From assembly GCA_010279815.1 (NCBI GenBank), contig QEOQ01000104.1, positions 62,001-126,000 on the forward strand: a stretch of 64,000 nt of DNA, in the 5' to 3' direction. The first letter of the stretch is position 1. Every line of letters starts with the position of its first letter. Source of the DNA: Brachionus plicatilis (lineage: Eukaryota; Rotifera; Eurotatoria; Ploima; Brachionidae). The notes beneath the pieces are model-generated. The model saw only the letters and a list, made by a program, of their open reading frames with translations, had not been told where the DNA came from and did not search any database. Shown one piece after another: positions 1-11,044 of this stretch. Made by a program: the position numbers and the translations under genes.

Positions 1-26
1 ATTATTGATAAATGTTATTAATTTAG

Positions 27-834
27 GTTTCATCCTGTTGTGATAATACTTGGTAGGGAAGCAACAAAAGATATGGTAATAGAAAATTATAAAATTCCTA
101 AAGGGGTATGTTTAATTCATAATTTACTTCTAATTTAATATCAATTCAATTAAAAAAAAGACAAAATCACTAATATTTTGGTCTTGAAAATACTTTATTT
201 TTTTATTTAAACATTCTATTCAAAAGTCAGATGTTATAAAATGCTAATTATTTTTACATTAGCAAAAATTAATTTAATATCATAAAAATAATATAAAATA
301 TCAATAATTACAATTTTTTTATATACCTTAACAAAAATTGTAAATAAAAATTATTTAGGTCCTAAATAATTTTAAATAATTTCAAGTTAAAGAAAATTTT
401 AGTCCGATTAAAAGAATTTTCTTTAATTTATCTTTTTTAGTAATTTTATATTTTTGTAAGACTTTTATCAACATATCATCATATGCTTTGGGTCATAATA
501 ATGATTACTTTGAAAATCATGACCTATTCGATCACCATAGATGGATAAAAAGTGAAAAAAAAAAAATTCATCCATTCGCTACTTTACCGTTTGGATTTGG
601 AAGCCGAAATTGCGTAGCAAGAAGAGTAAGATTAACTTTATTTTTAATATTTTTAGTAAGTAATTTTAATATTAAAACTAGTATGCAGAACAAGAAATTT
701 ATATTTTTTTGATTAAAATTCTTAAAAAATTTGAAATCGAATATTTGGGAGATAAATTTGAATATACAAATACTGCAATAGTTTCTCCGGATAAACCCTT
801 AAAACTGAAATTCAAAAAAAAAGGATCAGCCTAA
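27..834 (+). CDS. Cytochrome P450, mitochondrial clan, 3' exons (partial)
   Basis: Three exons can be placed: 27-105, 461-625 and 682-834 (stop TAA). Introns 106-460 (GTATG...AG) and 626-681 (GTAAG...CTAG, 56 nt) keep the frame open. Exon 1 has the FHPVV...LGREATKDM and IPKG block that follows the ExxR helix. Exon 2 continues as TFINISSYALGHN and ends in the haem-binding loop FGFGSRNCVARR, whose Cys is the axial haem ligand. Exon 3 has the YAEQEIYIFL helix and the C-terminal strand. KIHPFATLPFGFG before the Cys is typical of animal mitochondrial P450s (CYP10/24/27/302 type), which hydroxylate steroids or similar lipids in the inner mitochondrial membrane. The loop has Ala where most P450s have Gly (xCxG). 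The 5' end lies outside the window. Substrate cannot be told. Confidence 0.9.
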
Positions 835-1609
835 TTTTTAAAACAATATTTTTGATTAATATTTTATTAATATTATTAAATAATTAATTTTTCGGAAATT
901 CAAAATAAAAGCTTTTTACAGTATGAAAAAAACCGTTACAACGATTAATATTAACCTTAATAATATTAACAATTTGTTTAGATTATATCTTAATTAGTGT
1001 CGTGAGTCGACTAGAAAATCGTCAAGTCGACTTAGATCGACTTTTTTTTTTTCGATTCGACTAAATTCGACTTTTTTTCCCGACCTTCAAAATAAAAAAA
1101 ACGGTAACTTATTGCCAGGAACGACGGTGCTGTGACGAGCTTATTAAGCAGCCACGAGAATACTTAATTGATTTGAACGGATCGATAGCGATTGGTTCGA
1201 TTCTTTAAACCAATCATTTCTAAAAATTGACTTATTGAAAGAATTTATTGGATACTGAAAAAATATGAATTTTTAATTAGCTTTTTATATAATTTTTATT
1301 GGCAAAAAATGTCAAAAAGGTCAAAAAAAATTATGTATTCTTTAACACTAATCTTCGATTTTACTTGTGTTTCAAAAACAACTTAAATAAAAGTGTTGGG
1401 TTGTAAGCGGATTATTAACCAGTCACTTAGTTTTTAGAGACCGTGACCGTGTTTTCATTGATCGGTCAGCATTTTAATGGGCGGTTAGTTGTTCGGTAAG
1501 CTTAACGGTCTAAATTTTGAACCATAATAAAATATGGTCAGGAAAAAAGGGGCAGTCAAAAATGCGGTCTACTTTTTGGCGGACAGCCCCTAGAATAATT
1601 TTTTCCTAA
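835..1609. other. Intergenic, degenerate repeats
   Basis: No coding potential seen. About 1000-1085 is rich in GTCGACT/TCGACT repeats. About 1393-1597 is richer in GC with scattered GGTC/GACCG motifs and ends near GCCCCTAG; it is vaguely like the GGCCGGCC foldback at 43.1-43.8 kb. Confidence 0.5.
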
Positions 1610-1932
1610 TGTAATAAACCTACTTATTCGGCACTAAGCGGTTGATACTCTAAATATACAAAATAAATAAAAGAAATTCTTCTTAGTAAATATTTTATTT
1701 AATTATGTTTTTGGCCACTTCTAGCCTAAAGAAAAATACAATATATAAAGAAAAAGATAGGAAAAAGAATAACAAAAATAATATAATAAGTAAAACTGAA
1801 AAAACTAAAACATGTGCTACAATTTCAACATGCTTCTATATAATTAAACAAACATGCATATGTAATATTTTAAATCAAAATAAACTGCTCTTTAAGTGAG
1901 AAGATGATGTAGTTATTTAGAGAACTACAACA
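1610..1932 (-). repeat. Candidate 3' LTR of minus-strand gypsy element
   Basis: Read on the minus strand it starts TGTTGTAG and ends TTTATTACA, giving TG...CA termini (323 bp). It contains a TATA-like stretch and AATAAA. It sits directly downstream of a polypurine tract and of the pol and ORF3 reading frames on the same strand. No second copy of this LTR was found in the window, so the call rests on termini and context. Confidence 0.5.
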
Positions 1933-1947
1933 TACCTCCCCCTTTTG
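1933..1947 (-). other. Polypurine tract
   Basis: The minus strand reads CAAAAGGGGGAGGTA immediately before the TG of the candidate LTR, the usual place for plus-strand priming in LTR retrotransposons. Confidence 0.55.
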
Positions 1948-1975
1948 AGACGGTTCCGTCCCTAAAAATACAAAT

Positions 1976-2725
1976 TCAAAATTTTTTTATTAATTTATCA
2001 ATTTGCTCGGCCCAATCTTTGTTCTCCTGCACCTTCTTACGCAGTTGTTCATTTTCTTTTCTCAGCAGTAAAATCTCTTCATTTGATTCCTCCAGCTCAT
2101 TTTCCATTTTTAGCTTGTCGCTTTTGAGAGACTTAACTTGGTCGGAAAATTCATCTCTCTCCTCCCTAAAACGCCATGTAGCCTTGCTATTCAAATTGAT
2201 TATATCAGCTGCTTTGGCCATCTTTTCTCGACAGTTCAGCAGCTCATTTTCAGCTCTTATACGGAGCTCGGTTTCTTTTTTGAGCTCTCCTGGGGAATAA
2301 TCACTCTCTTCAGTGTTTGTTGCTGCTTCTCTTTTTGTTGCTGCTACTTGACATGTTGCTGCTATTTGATTTTTTAATTTGTAGGCCTTACTCAGCGAGG
2401 TCGCTTTTGTTGGGAAATTATTTCGCCAGACCTTTATTTCACGACCAGCAAATTCCTTGTTGAACAGAAATCTTGCGATGCTGTCGTGCTTGTTAAAATT
2501 TTGAAAGCGGACAAAACCAACACAAGTGCCCCTTTCTACGTATTCGTCTTCGGAAAGGATGTAGGGTATATGAACATGTTCCGCTCGTCCAAAGTCCTCT
2601 TGGAGACCACTTGTTTTTACCATCATGTCCAAGAATTTTGCCAACTCCTCCTGAATGACCGCGTGATTTGAGTCGAAACGTGAGATTTTCGAGACGTATA
2701 AGTCATATATTTCGTTTGACATCAT
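1976..2725 (-). CDS. RRM-like plus coiled-coil protein, third ORF of gypsy element
   Basis: Intact 249-residue ORF. Residues 5-105 look like an RNA-recognition motif: YDLYVSKISRF as the first strand and GTCVGFVRFQNF as the RNP1-like strand, then REIKVW. Residues 150-245 are charged heptad-like sequence predicted to form a coiled coil. It lies between the end of integrase (stop at 2961) and the polypurine tract and LTR, the position where env sits in errantiviruses. No signal peptide or membrane segment is seen, so it is not an envelope protein. Extra 3' ORFs are known in rotifer and other LTR elements; binding of element RNA or DNA is an inference. A captured host RRM gene is the alternative. 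Confidence 0.6.
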   Translation of the reverse strand: MMSNEIYDLYVSKISRFDSNHAVIQEELAKFLDMMVKTSGLQEDFGRAEHVHIPYILSEDEYVERGTCVGFVRFQNFNKHDSIARFLFNKEFAGREIKVWRNNFPTKATSLSKAYKLKNQIAATCQVAATKREAATNTEESDYSPGELKKETELRIRAENELLNCREKMAKAADIINLNSKATWRFREERDEFSDQVKSLKSDKLKMENELEESNEEILLLRKENEQLRKKVQENKDWAEQIDKLIKKF

Positions 2726-2872
2726 TGCTTCTTAGTGCTACTACTGATCTAGGAAAATTAATTTTGAAATTTTAGGTACTGAAGAAGATGCTGAAATTTT
2801 GAAACTAAAATAGGTTTGATGTCTAATTTTTATGAATGAACATTGAAAGAAAAATTTTTTTTTTTTTTTTCT

Positions 2873-2953
2873 NNNNNNNNNNNNNNNNNNNNNNNNNNNN
2901 NNNNNNNNNNNNNNNNNNNNNNNNNNNNNNNNNNNNNNNNNNNNNNNNNNNNN
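2873..2953. other. Assembly gap
   Basis: 81 Ns between the pol stop and ORF3, preceded by a poly-T run. Confidence 1.
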
Positions 2954-2960
2954 TGTAGAT

Positions 2961-5063
2961 TTATTTGCTTTTTCTTTTTGGTACATTTATTGGATTAAAC
3001 TCTTCGCCTGATGAGGAATCTGAACAAATAGATGAATGACTGAGATTTTTCTCATCAAGCCTTTCAACATTTTTGGAATTTTGAGTTCTAATTGCTTGTA
3101 TGCGGCTACTTCTGCGTTGTGGTGCTTTTGGAATATTATTAGCTTTCTGTTTCAGAGTGATATTTTGTTTTACAGGTAATTCTAAAACTCCATTATGTTT
3201 GGCAACAATGTCGTTTGAGACATGTTTGTTTTTTTTCCGAACATTTTTTTTTGTATTCTGTGAGTCAGATTCTTGTTTTATTTTTACATTATCAAGACCA
3301 GATTTAAAATAAAATTTTAAACGATTTTTATGGACTTGTTTTATTTTGCTTTTAGGCTTTGATGCAAATCTAATTAAGTAGTCGACTTGTTATCATTTTT
3401 TCCCACCACTACAAAAGGTCCATAAAATTTTCTTGCAATACCTTGTGATAATCCTTTTTTTAATTTTGGGTGGTCACACAACACAAAATCACCAATGTTA
3501 TAATTGACTTTTTTAATTCTTCGATCAAAATCGATTTTTGATTTTTCCATTTTGATGTTTCGATTTGTTGCTGCTATTTTATAACTTAAAAACATTTTCT
3601 CTTTCAGCTCATTCAAATAATTTTCTGCCACATCGGCGGAATTGGCTAAAATTGTGTCTTCTACATCCTCCAGGACTACTACTTCACCATGTTCATTGAC
3701 TAATTTGTATTCTTGTAAAATTGGAAGTCTACCAAGAACATCTGTAGTTGGTGTAATTATGTCAATTGGTATTCTTGGCTTTCTGCCAAACATCATCTCA
3801 AATGGAGTTTGATTTGTGGTTGAATGAACGGAAGTGTTGTATGCAAAAGTGTATTTTTTACAGTGAATGTCCCATGTTGTTTGGTCAAGGTCTACATGAG
3901 CTTGAATCATTGTTTTGAAAGTCCGAACGCCTCTTTCACTAAGGCCATCACATTGAGGGTGAAATGGAGTCGTTTTCAAACGCCTTATGTCTAAAAAATC
4001 ATAAACAAGGTCACTTAATTTTGATTGAAAACATTTAGCCCCATCAGACAAAACCGCTTCTGGTATACCGTACTCACATGCCCATTCATCTACTATATTA
4101 CCTGCTGCTGTTATTGCTTTAGCATCTTTTGTGGGACACAAGAGCATCAGTTTAGTGAAATGATCTGCAATAATTTGTAAGTATTTGTTTCCTCGACTAG
4201 TGGTTTTAAAAGGACCAGTAAAATCAGTTGTGATTAATTGATTTGGGCGGCAGGGTGTCAAGTAAAGTAATTCTGCCAAACCTTCGTTTTTTTTACGCTT
4301 TGTCTTTTGGCATATGTCACAATGTTAAATACAATTTTTAATTTCTTCTTTCAAAAATGGTCGATAAAACCTTTCAATAATTTTTCCTGTTGTTTTTTGC
4401 CGACCAAGATGGGCATTAAAAATCGAAGAATGGATATGTTCTACTACTTCTGCGACAACTTGTTTTGGAAGAACAAATTGCGTTACTAAAAAGCCATTAC
4501 GGTCTTCTGAGTGTCTGTAAAGAACTCCTTCAACCATAACTAAATTGTCAAATTGTTTATACAAAATTTGTCTGACTGGATTTTCAAAAATATTTATTTT
4601 GGGTTTTTTATCCTTGTGAGTTTATTTTTAAATCGATCATCCATTTTATGTCTTCATCTTTTAATTGCTCATTGTTCAAACTTCGGTATTGCTCTATCTG
4701 GTTAGAGTTTGGATTTTGTGAAATAATTTTTGCATTTTCACTTGTGTCAGTTTCTAATGAGACCGTTTCTTCCTCTTTTTCATCTACCATTGCTACTAAA
4801 TTGTCTAAGTTGTCATCATCGGACTTAGCCACTTCATTTTCATCTGGTAATCTTGACAACATATCAGCTACAACATTTTCTTTACCTGCTTGATAGATTA
4901 TTTCAAATAAATATTGGTTCAGTCTGAGAAGCCAGCGTTCGAGTCTGGGATGTGTGTTCTTTTTATTCAAAATCCAAGTAAGCGGTGGTGATCGGTCTTT
5001 ACGGTGAAGAATTTTCCATATAAGTATTGATGAAAGTAGTACTGAGAGTATATAAATGAACAC
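2961..5063 (-). pseudogene. Ty3/gypsy pol: RNase H (second half) and integrase, disrupted
   Basis: Reading 5' to 3' on the minus strand: RNase H half with YFHQYLYGKFF, TWILNKKNTHPRLERWLL and AGKENVVADMLSRLP; an HHCC zinc-finger region (HIHSSIFNAHLGRQKT...HCDICQ); an integrase core with TDFTGPF, LSDGAKCFQS and the Glu in LSERGVRTFK (D,D,E all present); then a GPFVVVG-type tail and a basic C-terminus ending at 2961. Breaks: frameshift near 4980, frameshift near 4610, in-frame TAA at about 4325 and frameshift near 3390. It begins exactly where the plus-strand RT block stops in protein terms, so the two are halves of one pol gene (see 5056-6405). Confidence 0.88.
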
Positions 5064-6405
5064 AGAAACCCTCGAAAATTATCCTGAAACGTTTGAGGCT
5101 CCTAACTTTCGTTTCAAATCAATTGATGATGCAAGACAAGTGGTAGTAGAGGAATTGAGAAATATTTTGGCAAAAGATGTTGTTGACTTAAGACCAAATT
5201 TCAACTCGAATGCAGCATTTCGAATTGAATTCATCGATTCGAACCAGAAACCACTGAAATGTAAATCCAGACCACTTCCATACCACTTGAAAGAAAAAGT
5301 GCATCAGGAAATCGACAAACATTTAGAGGCAAAAATTATTCGAACCATGGTGTTCACCTATACATGTCGTTCACAAACCAGACGGTTCAATTCGAATAAC
5401 TGTGGACTACAAAGCCTTAAACAAGTTAATAAAGGATGATAATTATCCTTTGCCCTCAATCAAAGACTTGTACAACAAGCTCGCTGAAGCAGACACTTTC
5501 ACCAAAAAAGACATGAAAGCGGCCTATCACCAAATTCCAATCGCAACTGAATCGATTGAGGTTACAGCATTTATCTGCGAATTTGGAATATTTGAATATC
5601 TCTCAATGCCAATGGGCATTAAATCAGCACCAGGTTGGTTCCAAAGATTCATTGAAAGAGTTTTAAATAAATTTATTGTAAATAATATGCTAAGACTCTA
5701 TTTGGACGACACAATTATTTTTACAAACTCTTCTAAATTAGGGATTGATTGGCATGTAGAAGTAGTTAAGGAAGTAATTGACACACTAAAAAATGAAAGT
5801 CAAGAAACAAGTCAAGAAACCTAAAAATTTCCTTTGAAAAATGTGTCCCAGTAGTAGAAGAAGTCGAACTACTTGGCAATACTATATCAAAAAATCGAAT
5901 AAGACTAAATCCAAATCGAGCTAAGTGCTTAGAAAATAGAACTCGACCAACCAATATCAGAGAACTACAATCATGGCTAGGAGTTGCCAATCACTATCGA
6001 AGATTTATCGCCCATTACGCAAAATTGACTAAACCTCTTTATGACATGATGAATCTCAAAGAAGTTCCAATAAGATGTAGAAAAAAGAACGGGGCAGTAG
6101 ACGGGAAAAAAGTACCTTTAGAATGGACTGCTGAAATAGAAAAGAGCTTCATTGATGTCAGGGAAACTCTTTGTAGTATTTTGGTTTTTTTTCGAAGTAA
6201 TTTGGTAAGAACAATTTTTTCTCTCTACTGACGCATGCGAATACGGCTATGGCGCCGTATTAGAACAAATAATTGAAAATGTAGCATACCCAATCGCTTA
6301 TTTCTCAAGAAGCTTTACAAAAGCCCAGAGAAATTATTCATTAACTGAGAAAGAGCTATTAGCAGTGGTTATGTCGATCGAGTACTTTCATCACTACAAA
6401 GTAAA
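5056..6405 (+). pseudogene. Ty3/gypsy pol: reverse transcriptase and RNase H (first half), inverted block
   Basis: Plus-strand RT with DGSIRITVDYKALN, FTKKDMKAAYHQI, the LPMG-equivalent SMPMGIKSAP and the catalytic YLDD; then the connection domain (LQSWLGVANHYRRFI) and the RNase H start STDACEYGYGAVLE...EKELLAVV, ending at YFHHYK near 6405. Frameshifts occur near 5345-5400, 5820 and 6200. The protein continues on the opposite strand from about 5050. The simplest reading is that this 1.35-kb block was inverted in place within a minus-strand element. Gag and protease are absent upstream. Confidence 0.88.
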
Positions 6406-6411
6406 CAAATG

Positions 6412-6574
6412 TATTTAATAGCGTGAACTATTAAATAAAACAAAAAAGAACAAAGTTCTGTGTTTCTTTTATTCAAAAACAAAAAACTAAAACTAAAAAC
6501 TAATAATATTTATAAAAAGAAAGAAATAACATATTTAAAACATAGCGAGGCGGGGACCGGGGTGAGTGGGGTGT
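6412..6574 (-). repeat. LTR-like sequence, same family as 40716-40868
   Basis: On the minus strand it begins TGTAACACCCC and ends TATTTAATAGTTCACGCTATTAAATACA (split here: TATTTAATAG, CACGCTATTA). The gag-protease element at 38.3 kb ends in a sequence with the same TGTAACACCCC start and the same TATTTAATAG/CACGCTATTA end. It carries AATAAAAG. It abuts the inverted RT block and does not resemble the LTR at 1610, so it may be a solo LTR of another family. Confidence 0.55.
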
Positions 6575-6654
6575 TACATTGCTCCCCCCCCCCTCTACAT
6601 GAGAGACCCTCTACTGTTAATTAAACTAGTTTGGTTATATATTATTCAAAATTT

Positions 6655-6684
6655 CTTTCATTTATTTATTTATTTATTTTATTT
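6655..6684. repeat. (ATTT)n microsatellite
   Basis: Short run of ATTT units within AT-rich sequence. Confidence 0.8.
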
Positions 6685-6779
6685 TCTTCGAAACAGGAGG
6701 CAGGATAACAAATCAAACTTTGGAGGACAACCAGTTCACCGATGGATTTTCCCTTGAGGTAAGATTTTCTTTCTTATTT

Positions 6780-7405
6780 TTAGTGGGACTTGGTTAGTTC
6801 TATCAGCATTTTTCTATAAGTCTCATTTCCTATATTTTCTAAACATTCTTCGATGGAGTCAGTTATTCCATTCCGATTTGTATTTCTTAACTCTCTTAGT
6901 TTAAGTTCTATTTTCTGAAAAATATCCATCTCTTCATTTCCAGTTTCTTTTAAGCGCTCATTCAATTCTTTAAATATAGATTTTTTGCTAAGTTGGTCTT
7001 GTATGATTCTTTCGAGCTCTTTCAATGCATCCATTGTCATTTTATTGGTTAATAACCTTTTCATGAATAGAATTTTTCCTCTGAAAAGTTTTACTTCCAT
7101 CTTTTCTATACACGAAGTGCACTTAGAAGATAACTTATTCTTGATGTTTTTTGGAGACTAAGTATTTTCTTAATCATTGTAGCCTCAGTTGTTTGTAATT
7201 TCATTATTTGATTTTTGCTAAGGACAAAGTTTTCAAACCCATAAATAAGTGTTGGTCTAATAAACATTTTATACAAGTGAATTTTAATTTTCGTTGCTAG
7301 ATACTTGTTATCAATTTGAAGGCTCTTTAATGTATAAAATGATTTAAAGGCCGATTTTATATATGTATCAATTTGGTCTTTGTTACTGTTTTCATTCATG
7401 GACAA
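6780..7405 (-). pseudogene. Non-LTR retrotransposon RT, C-terminal part
   Basis: Two adjacent minus-strand frames. 7405-7106 has IKSAFKSFYTLKSL and IRPTLIYGFENF, the region after the RT palm in non-LTR elements (L1/RTE/jockey-like ORFs). A stop at about 7106 and a frame change lead into 7100-6780 with FMKRLL...MDALKELERI, which reads as the tail of the same ORF. The N-terminal RT part lies upstream at 8879-9461, separated by the foldback insertion. No endonuclease domain is visible. Confidence 0.75.
7385..7392. repeat. Target-site duplication, left copy (ACTGTTTT)
   Basis: ACTGTTTT here and at 8871-8878 flank the foldback element. Collapsing the two copies leaves the RT reading frame continuous across the site. 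Confidence 0.8.
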
Positions 7406-8870
7406 TAATTTGTATTATACAACTTAAATATATTCTAGTCAACTTTTCGATTTTTCAATTATTCTCTTTTATTACTCATTCAACTATTCAAATATTCAAT
7501 TTTTCAACTTTCCATTTTTTCAACTTTTCATTTATTCAACTTTTCAAATTTTCAATTATTCAATTTTTCAACTTTTCATTTTTTCAACTTTTCATTTATT
7601 CAACTTTTCAAATTTTCAATTTTTCAAATTTTCAATTATTCATTTATTCAACTTTTCATTTATTCAACTATTCAAATTTTCAATTATTCAATTTTTCAAC
7701 TTTTCATTTTTTCAACTTTTCATTTATTCAACTATTCAAATTTTCAATTATTCAATTTTTCAACTTTTCATTTTTTCAACTTTTCATTTATTCAACTTTT
7801 CATTTATTGAACTTTTCATTTATTCAATTATTCAATTTTTCAACTTTTCAACTTTTCAACTTTTCAAATATTCTTTTTTTAAAACTAATTCATTTATTCA
7901 ACTATTCAATTTTTCTTTCATTCCATTTTAAAACTTTATTAAAACAAAAAATATATAATAAAACGCATGAAAAAAATAAAGTATATAGCGAATTATAATT
8001 CAGAGCATTTTTTGATTTTGAAACAATCAAGTTAACCCAGTATATTAACAAAAAATTTTAAAACAATATAATTTGTAGGTTAAAGAAATTTTAGATAAAA
8101 TTAAAGGGGTCCGGGGCGTAGCCCTGGTTTAGGGATTTCGGTTGAGCAAAAAGAGTGAGGGTTTTTTTCTTAAATAGTTGAATAAGTTGAATAAGTAAAT
8201 AAATTTAAAAGTTGAATAATAGAATAATTGAATAGTTGAATAAGTTAAAAAAAAGAATAATTGAAAAGTTGAATAGTTGAATAAGTAAAAAAATTTAAAA
8301 GTTGAATAATAGAATAATTGAATAGTTGAATAAGTTTAAAAAAAGAATAATTGAAAAGTTGAATAGTTGAATAAGTTTAAAAAAAGAATAATTGAAAAGT
8401 TGAATAGTTGAATAAGTAAAAAAATTTAAAAGTTGAATAATAGAATAATTGAATAGTTGAATAAGTTAATAAATTTAAAAGTTGAATAATAGAATAATTG
8501 AATAGTTGAATAAGTTTAAAAAAAGAATAATTGAAAAGTTGAATAGTTGAATAAGTAAAAATATTTAAAAGTTGAATAATAGAATAATTGAATAGTTGAA
8601 TAAGTTAATAAATTTAAAAGTTGAATAATAGAATAATTGAATAGTTGAATAAGTTAAAAAAAAGAATAATTGAATAGTTGAATATTTGAAAAAGTTAATA
8701 AATTAAAAAGTTGAATAAGTTAAAAAAAAGAATAATTGAATAGTTGAATATTTGAAAAAGTTAATAAATTAAAAAGTTGAATAATAGAAAAGTACACATA
8801 GTAGGAATAAAATAATAATCAAAAAATGATAATTGTAAAATTGAAGAACACAAAAAGTTTTCCATTACTC
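7393..8870. mobile_element. Foldback transposon with subrepeat-built inverted arms
   Basis: The left arm (about 7430-7920) is made of TTCAACTTTTCATTTATTC-type units and the right arm (about 8170-8790) of their complement (GTTGAATAGTTGAATAAG). They could pair over roughly 500 bp around a spacer of about 250 bp. The outermost 35 bp of the two ends match at about two thirds of positions when inverted (shared ATGGA, TTTGT, CAA). The 8-bp ACTGTTTT target duplication defines the ends. No ORF of its own is credible; long low-complexity frames on the plus strand reflect the repeat. Foldback elements (Drosophila FB, Galileo) have this architecture. Confidence 0.82.
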
Positions 8871-9461
8871 ACTGTTTTTGTCATTAAGAAATACTCCAAG
8901 ATATTTTATTTTATTGACACATTTAATTTCATGGTTGTACATCTTCGGTTTTATATTTTTATCAGTTACTTTTGGTTTCTTTCCAAATATAATGAACTGA
9001 GTTGGATTAAATTTTATTTCCTGTTGCATTCCATATTTCTCACATATATTGATTGCTTGTTGTAATTCGTTTAGGGTCTCTGTTAGAAGAAAGATATCAT
9101 CTGCATACATTACCACACCAGTAAAGATATCATGTATTTTTGTCCCAATATTTTTTTTCTCAAGTTCTATGCCTAGGTGTTCCGTATATATTGAGAATAG
9201 CTTATGGGACAGTGGACCTCCTTGTTTTTCGCCAAACGTTATTCTAAAGAGCCTGCTTGTTTCATCTTTTTTTACTAACAGTGCCATTGAAAGATAATAT
9301 TTTCTCAGGCTTCTCCATATCTGTGGATGCACTTTGTCCATAAGTTTTTTAAATAAAATGTCTCTATTGATTTTGTCGAATGCTTTACTAGCATCGATTG
9401 CACATCCATATTTCCTTCGTGAGGATTTTCCCCTCGATTGTAGATCATGTCGAAAAGCCAC
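8865..9461 (-). pseudogene. Non-LTR retrotransposon RT, palm and fingers
   Basis: RT motifs in order: NQVAFR just upstream of the Met, AIDASKAFDKINRDILF (motif A, catalytic Asp), GEKQGGPLSHKLFSIY (motif B), VVMYADDIFLL (motif C, YADD) and IKYLGVFLND (motif E). The frame ends at the foldback insertion and resumes at 7392. The 5' part of the RT and any endonuclease are missing, consistent with a 5'-truncated copy. Confidence 0.85.
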
Positions 9462-9469
9462 TTGATTTC

Positions 9470-9652
9470 GTAAATCCGTTTCATAGACACGAAAATCGAG
9501 ATTTTTTTTCTGTGTTCCACTTCACGAAACCTAGCGAGTCCCCCTCGCTCGTGACCACCATTGGTTAAAATAAATTCTTTGATGGTGTTCTTCTGCTTGA
9601 AGTCTCGAACTTGGTCGATTCTTATATCCAGGGTTACTAGAACATGGTCCAT
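9470..9652 (-). CDS. Unrecognised ORF segment upstream of RT
   Basis: About 60 residues from ATG 9652 (MDHVLVTLDIRIDQVRDF...) run toward the RT frame, changing frame near 9500. GC content is higher than the surroundings. No family recognised; it may be element 5' sequence or a fragment of another element. Confidence 0.3.
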
Positions 9653-9779
9653 TTTTCTTTTCGGTCGTTAGAGGTGTAATTTTCTTAAAAATAAATAAAA
9701 AGACATAACAAATTACTGAAAATCCTATTAGTTAACGAAGAATTTTTTTTTTTTCTCCAATACGCCACAGGTCACCATG

Positions 9780-10324
9780 AACCCTTATATTTTTGAGCCA
9801 AAACCGCGCCTCGCAAGCCTGTAGTCGGAACCGTCCCTGTTGGGATGCACTAGGAAAGGCGGGCTGATGCTTGAGGCGGGAGGTTTGTCGAGTTAAAGTG
9901 AGCCATCATTTTCATGGTAGAGTTTAGGGCTTCTAAACTGGTATTAGAATTATTAGACGTTTTCTGCAAAACAAGCTACGGATCACATAGGCTGCTGATG
10001 AAACGGTCATGCACGCAACGGTCATGATCTATGCAGGGTTCACAACTCTGAGAAATACGACCTGGTTTTCTCATTCCGAAATTGTTTCCTACTGAAGAAA
10101 TTAGCAAACGAGTCTACTTTGGTTTCCTCACAAACTGAGAACAATTTGTACATTTGATATTTTAGTTCATCTAAAACTGTTGTCCGTTCGGGCGTGCAAT
10201 TTTCGTAAACTGGCATGCAATCGTCGTCGAGAAATGAGAGAAATACGGATCGTAAAGATTTTAACGGGACGCGTGCATTTTTAACGAAGATCTCAAACCT
10301 TTTCCACCATGTGTTCAGGTCCAT
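9780..10324 (-). pseudogene. Gypsy gag fragment
   Basis: Residues from ATG 10324 (MDLNTWWKRFEIFV...FLDDDCMPVYE...FANFFSRKQF) align with the start of the gag at 38295 (RTWWNRFKLFV...FLDDNCLSRFE...AEFYNRKQL). After a frame change near 10030 the gag reading continues (HDRCVHDRFISSLCDP) with a stop near 9972. Upstream, TTCGCCCCAGTTGGTACTCG at 10325-10350 resembles a primer-binding-site leader. Capsid homologue of the 38-kb family, degraded. Confidence 0.7.
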
Positions 10325-10354
10325 CGAGCGCGAGTACCAACTGGGGCGAAAATG

Positions 10355-11040
10355 TAATGGAAAACTAATAATAAAACAAAAAAACGTTCATTTTTCATTA
10401 ATTTTATTAAAAGTTAATTGAAATTAAATTGAAAATTAGATTTTAAAATTTTAAAATTTTGATCTTATCTAAAAGAATGAAGCGAATGTTTCCGGTCTTA
10501 GCATTTTTAATATATTGTTAAGAGACTAAAGTTATGTAAAAAAAGAATCTTTTAAAATTTTTGAGTTGGGGATGTTTTACTCCAGAGACTCTTAAAGACA
10601 AACACCCTTTATTTGGTTTAATTTAAATTTTTTTGATAAAACTATAAAAGTTACCAAAAAATTAATCTTAATTTCCAATTCCTCCTTGAAATTTGTTAAA
10701 GAAAATATTTTTCCTAAAACTTTGACTGATTAGATATGATGAAAAAGTCAACTTTTTTGAGCTAATTTACATAAATTCTAAATCAGCGCATTCAAATTTA
10801 TCAGAATTTATTTTAAAAAAAACGTCTGAGGCATATTTCATATCTTCAACCAATATTACCACATTTCCTATTATTTTTTTCAAAATACCGTATTCCTTCG
10901 TTCGATATTGCAGCCACAGAACCCGAAACATAATTTTGGCCAAGTTATTAAATACCTCGTTTAATATTTTTATGGGAGGATTTGATGAAAAATAATTGAA
11001 CTAAAATTAATAAAAATTTTTTTTTTTTAAATTTTGTTGT
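10355..11040. other. AT-rich, no gene seen
   Basis: No ORF or structured repeat recognised. Confidence 0.5.
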
Positions 11041-11044
11041 TATT

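Noticed and set aside
7363..7998. 211-codon plus-strand frame rich in Phe, Gln, Leu and Ser
   Set aside because: It is a translation of the TTCAA-type subrepeats of the foldback arm.
7430..8790. CRISPR-like array
   Set aside because: The units are degenerate low-complexity AT repeats without unique spacers, and the genome is eukaryotic.
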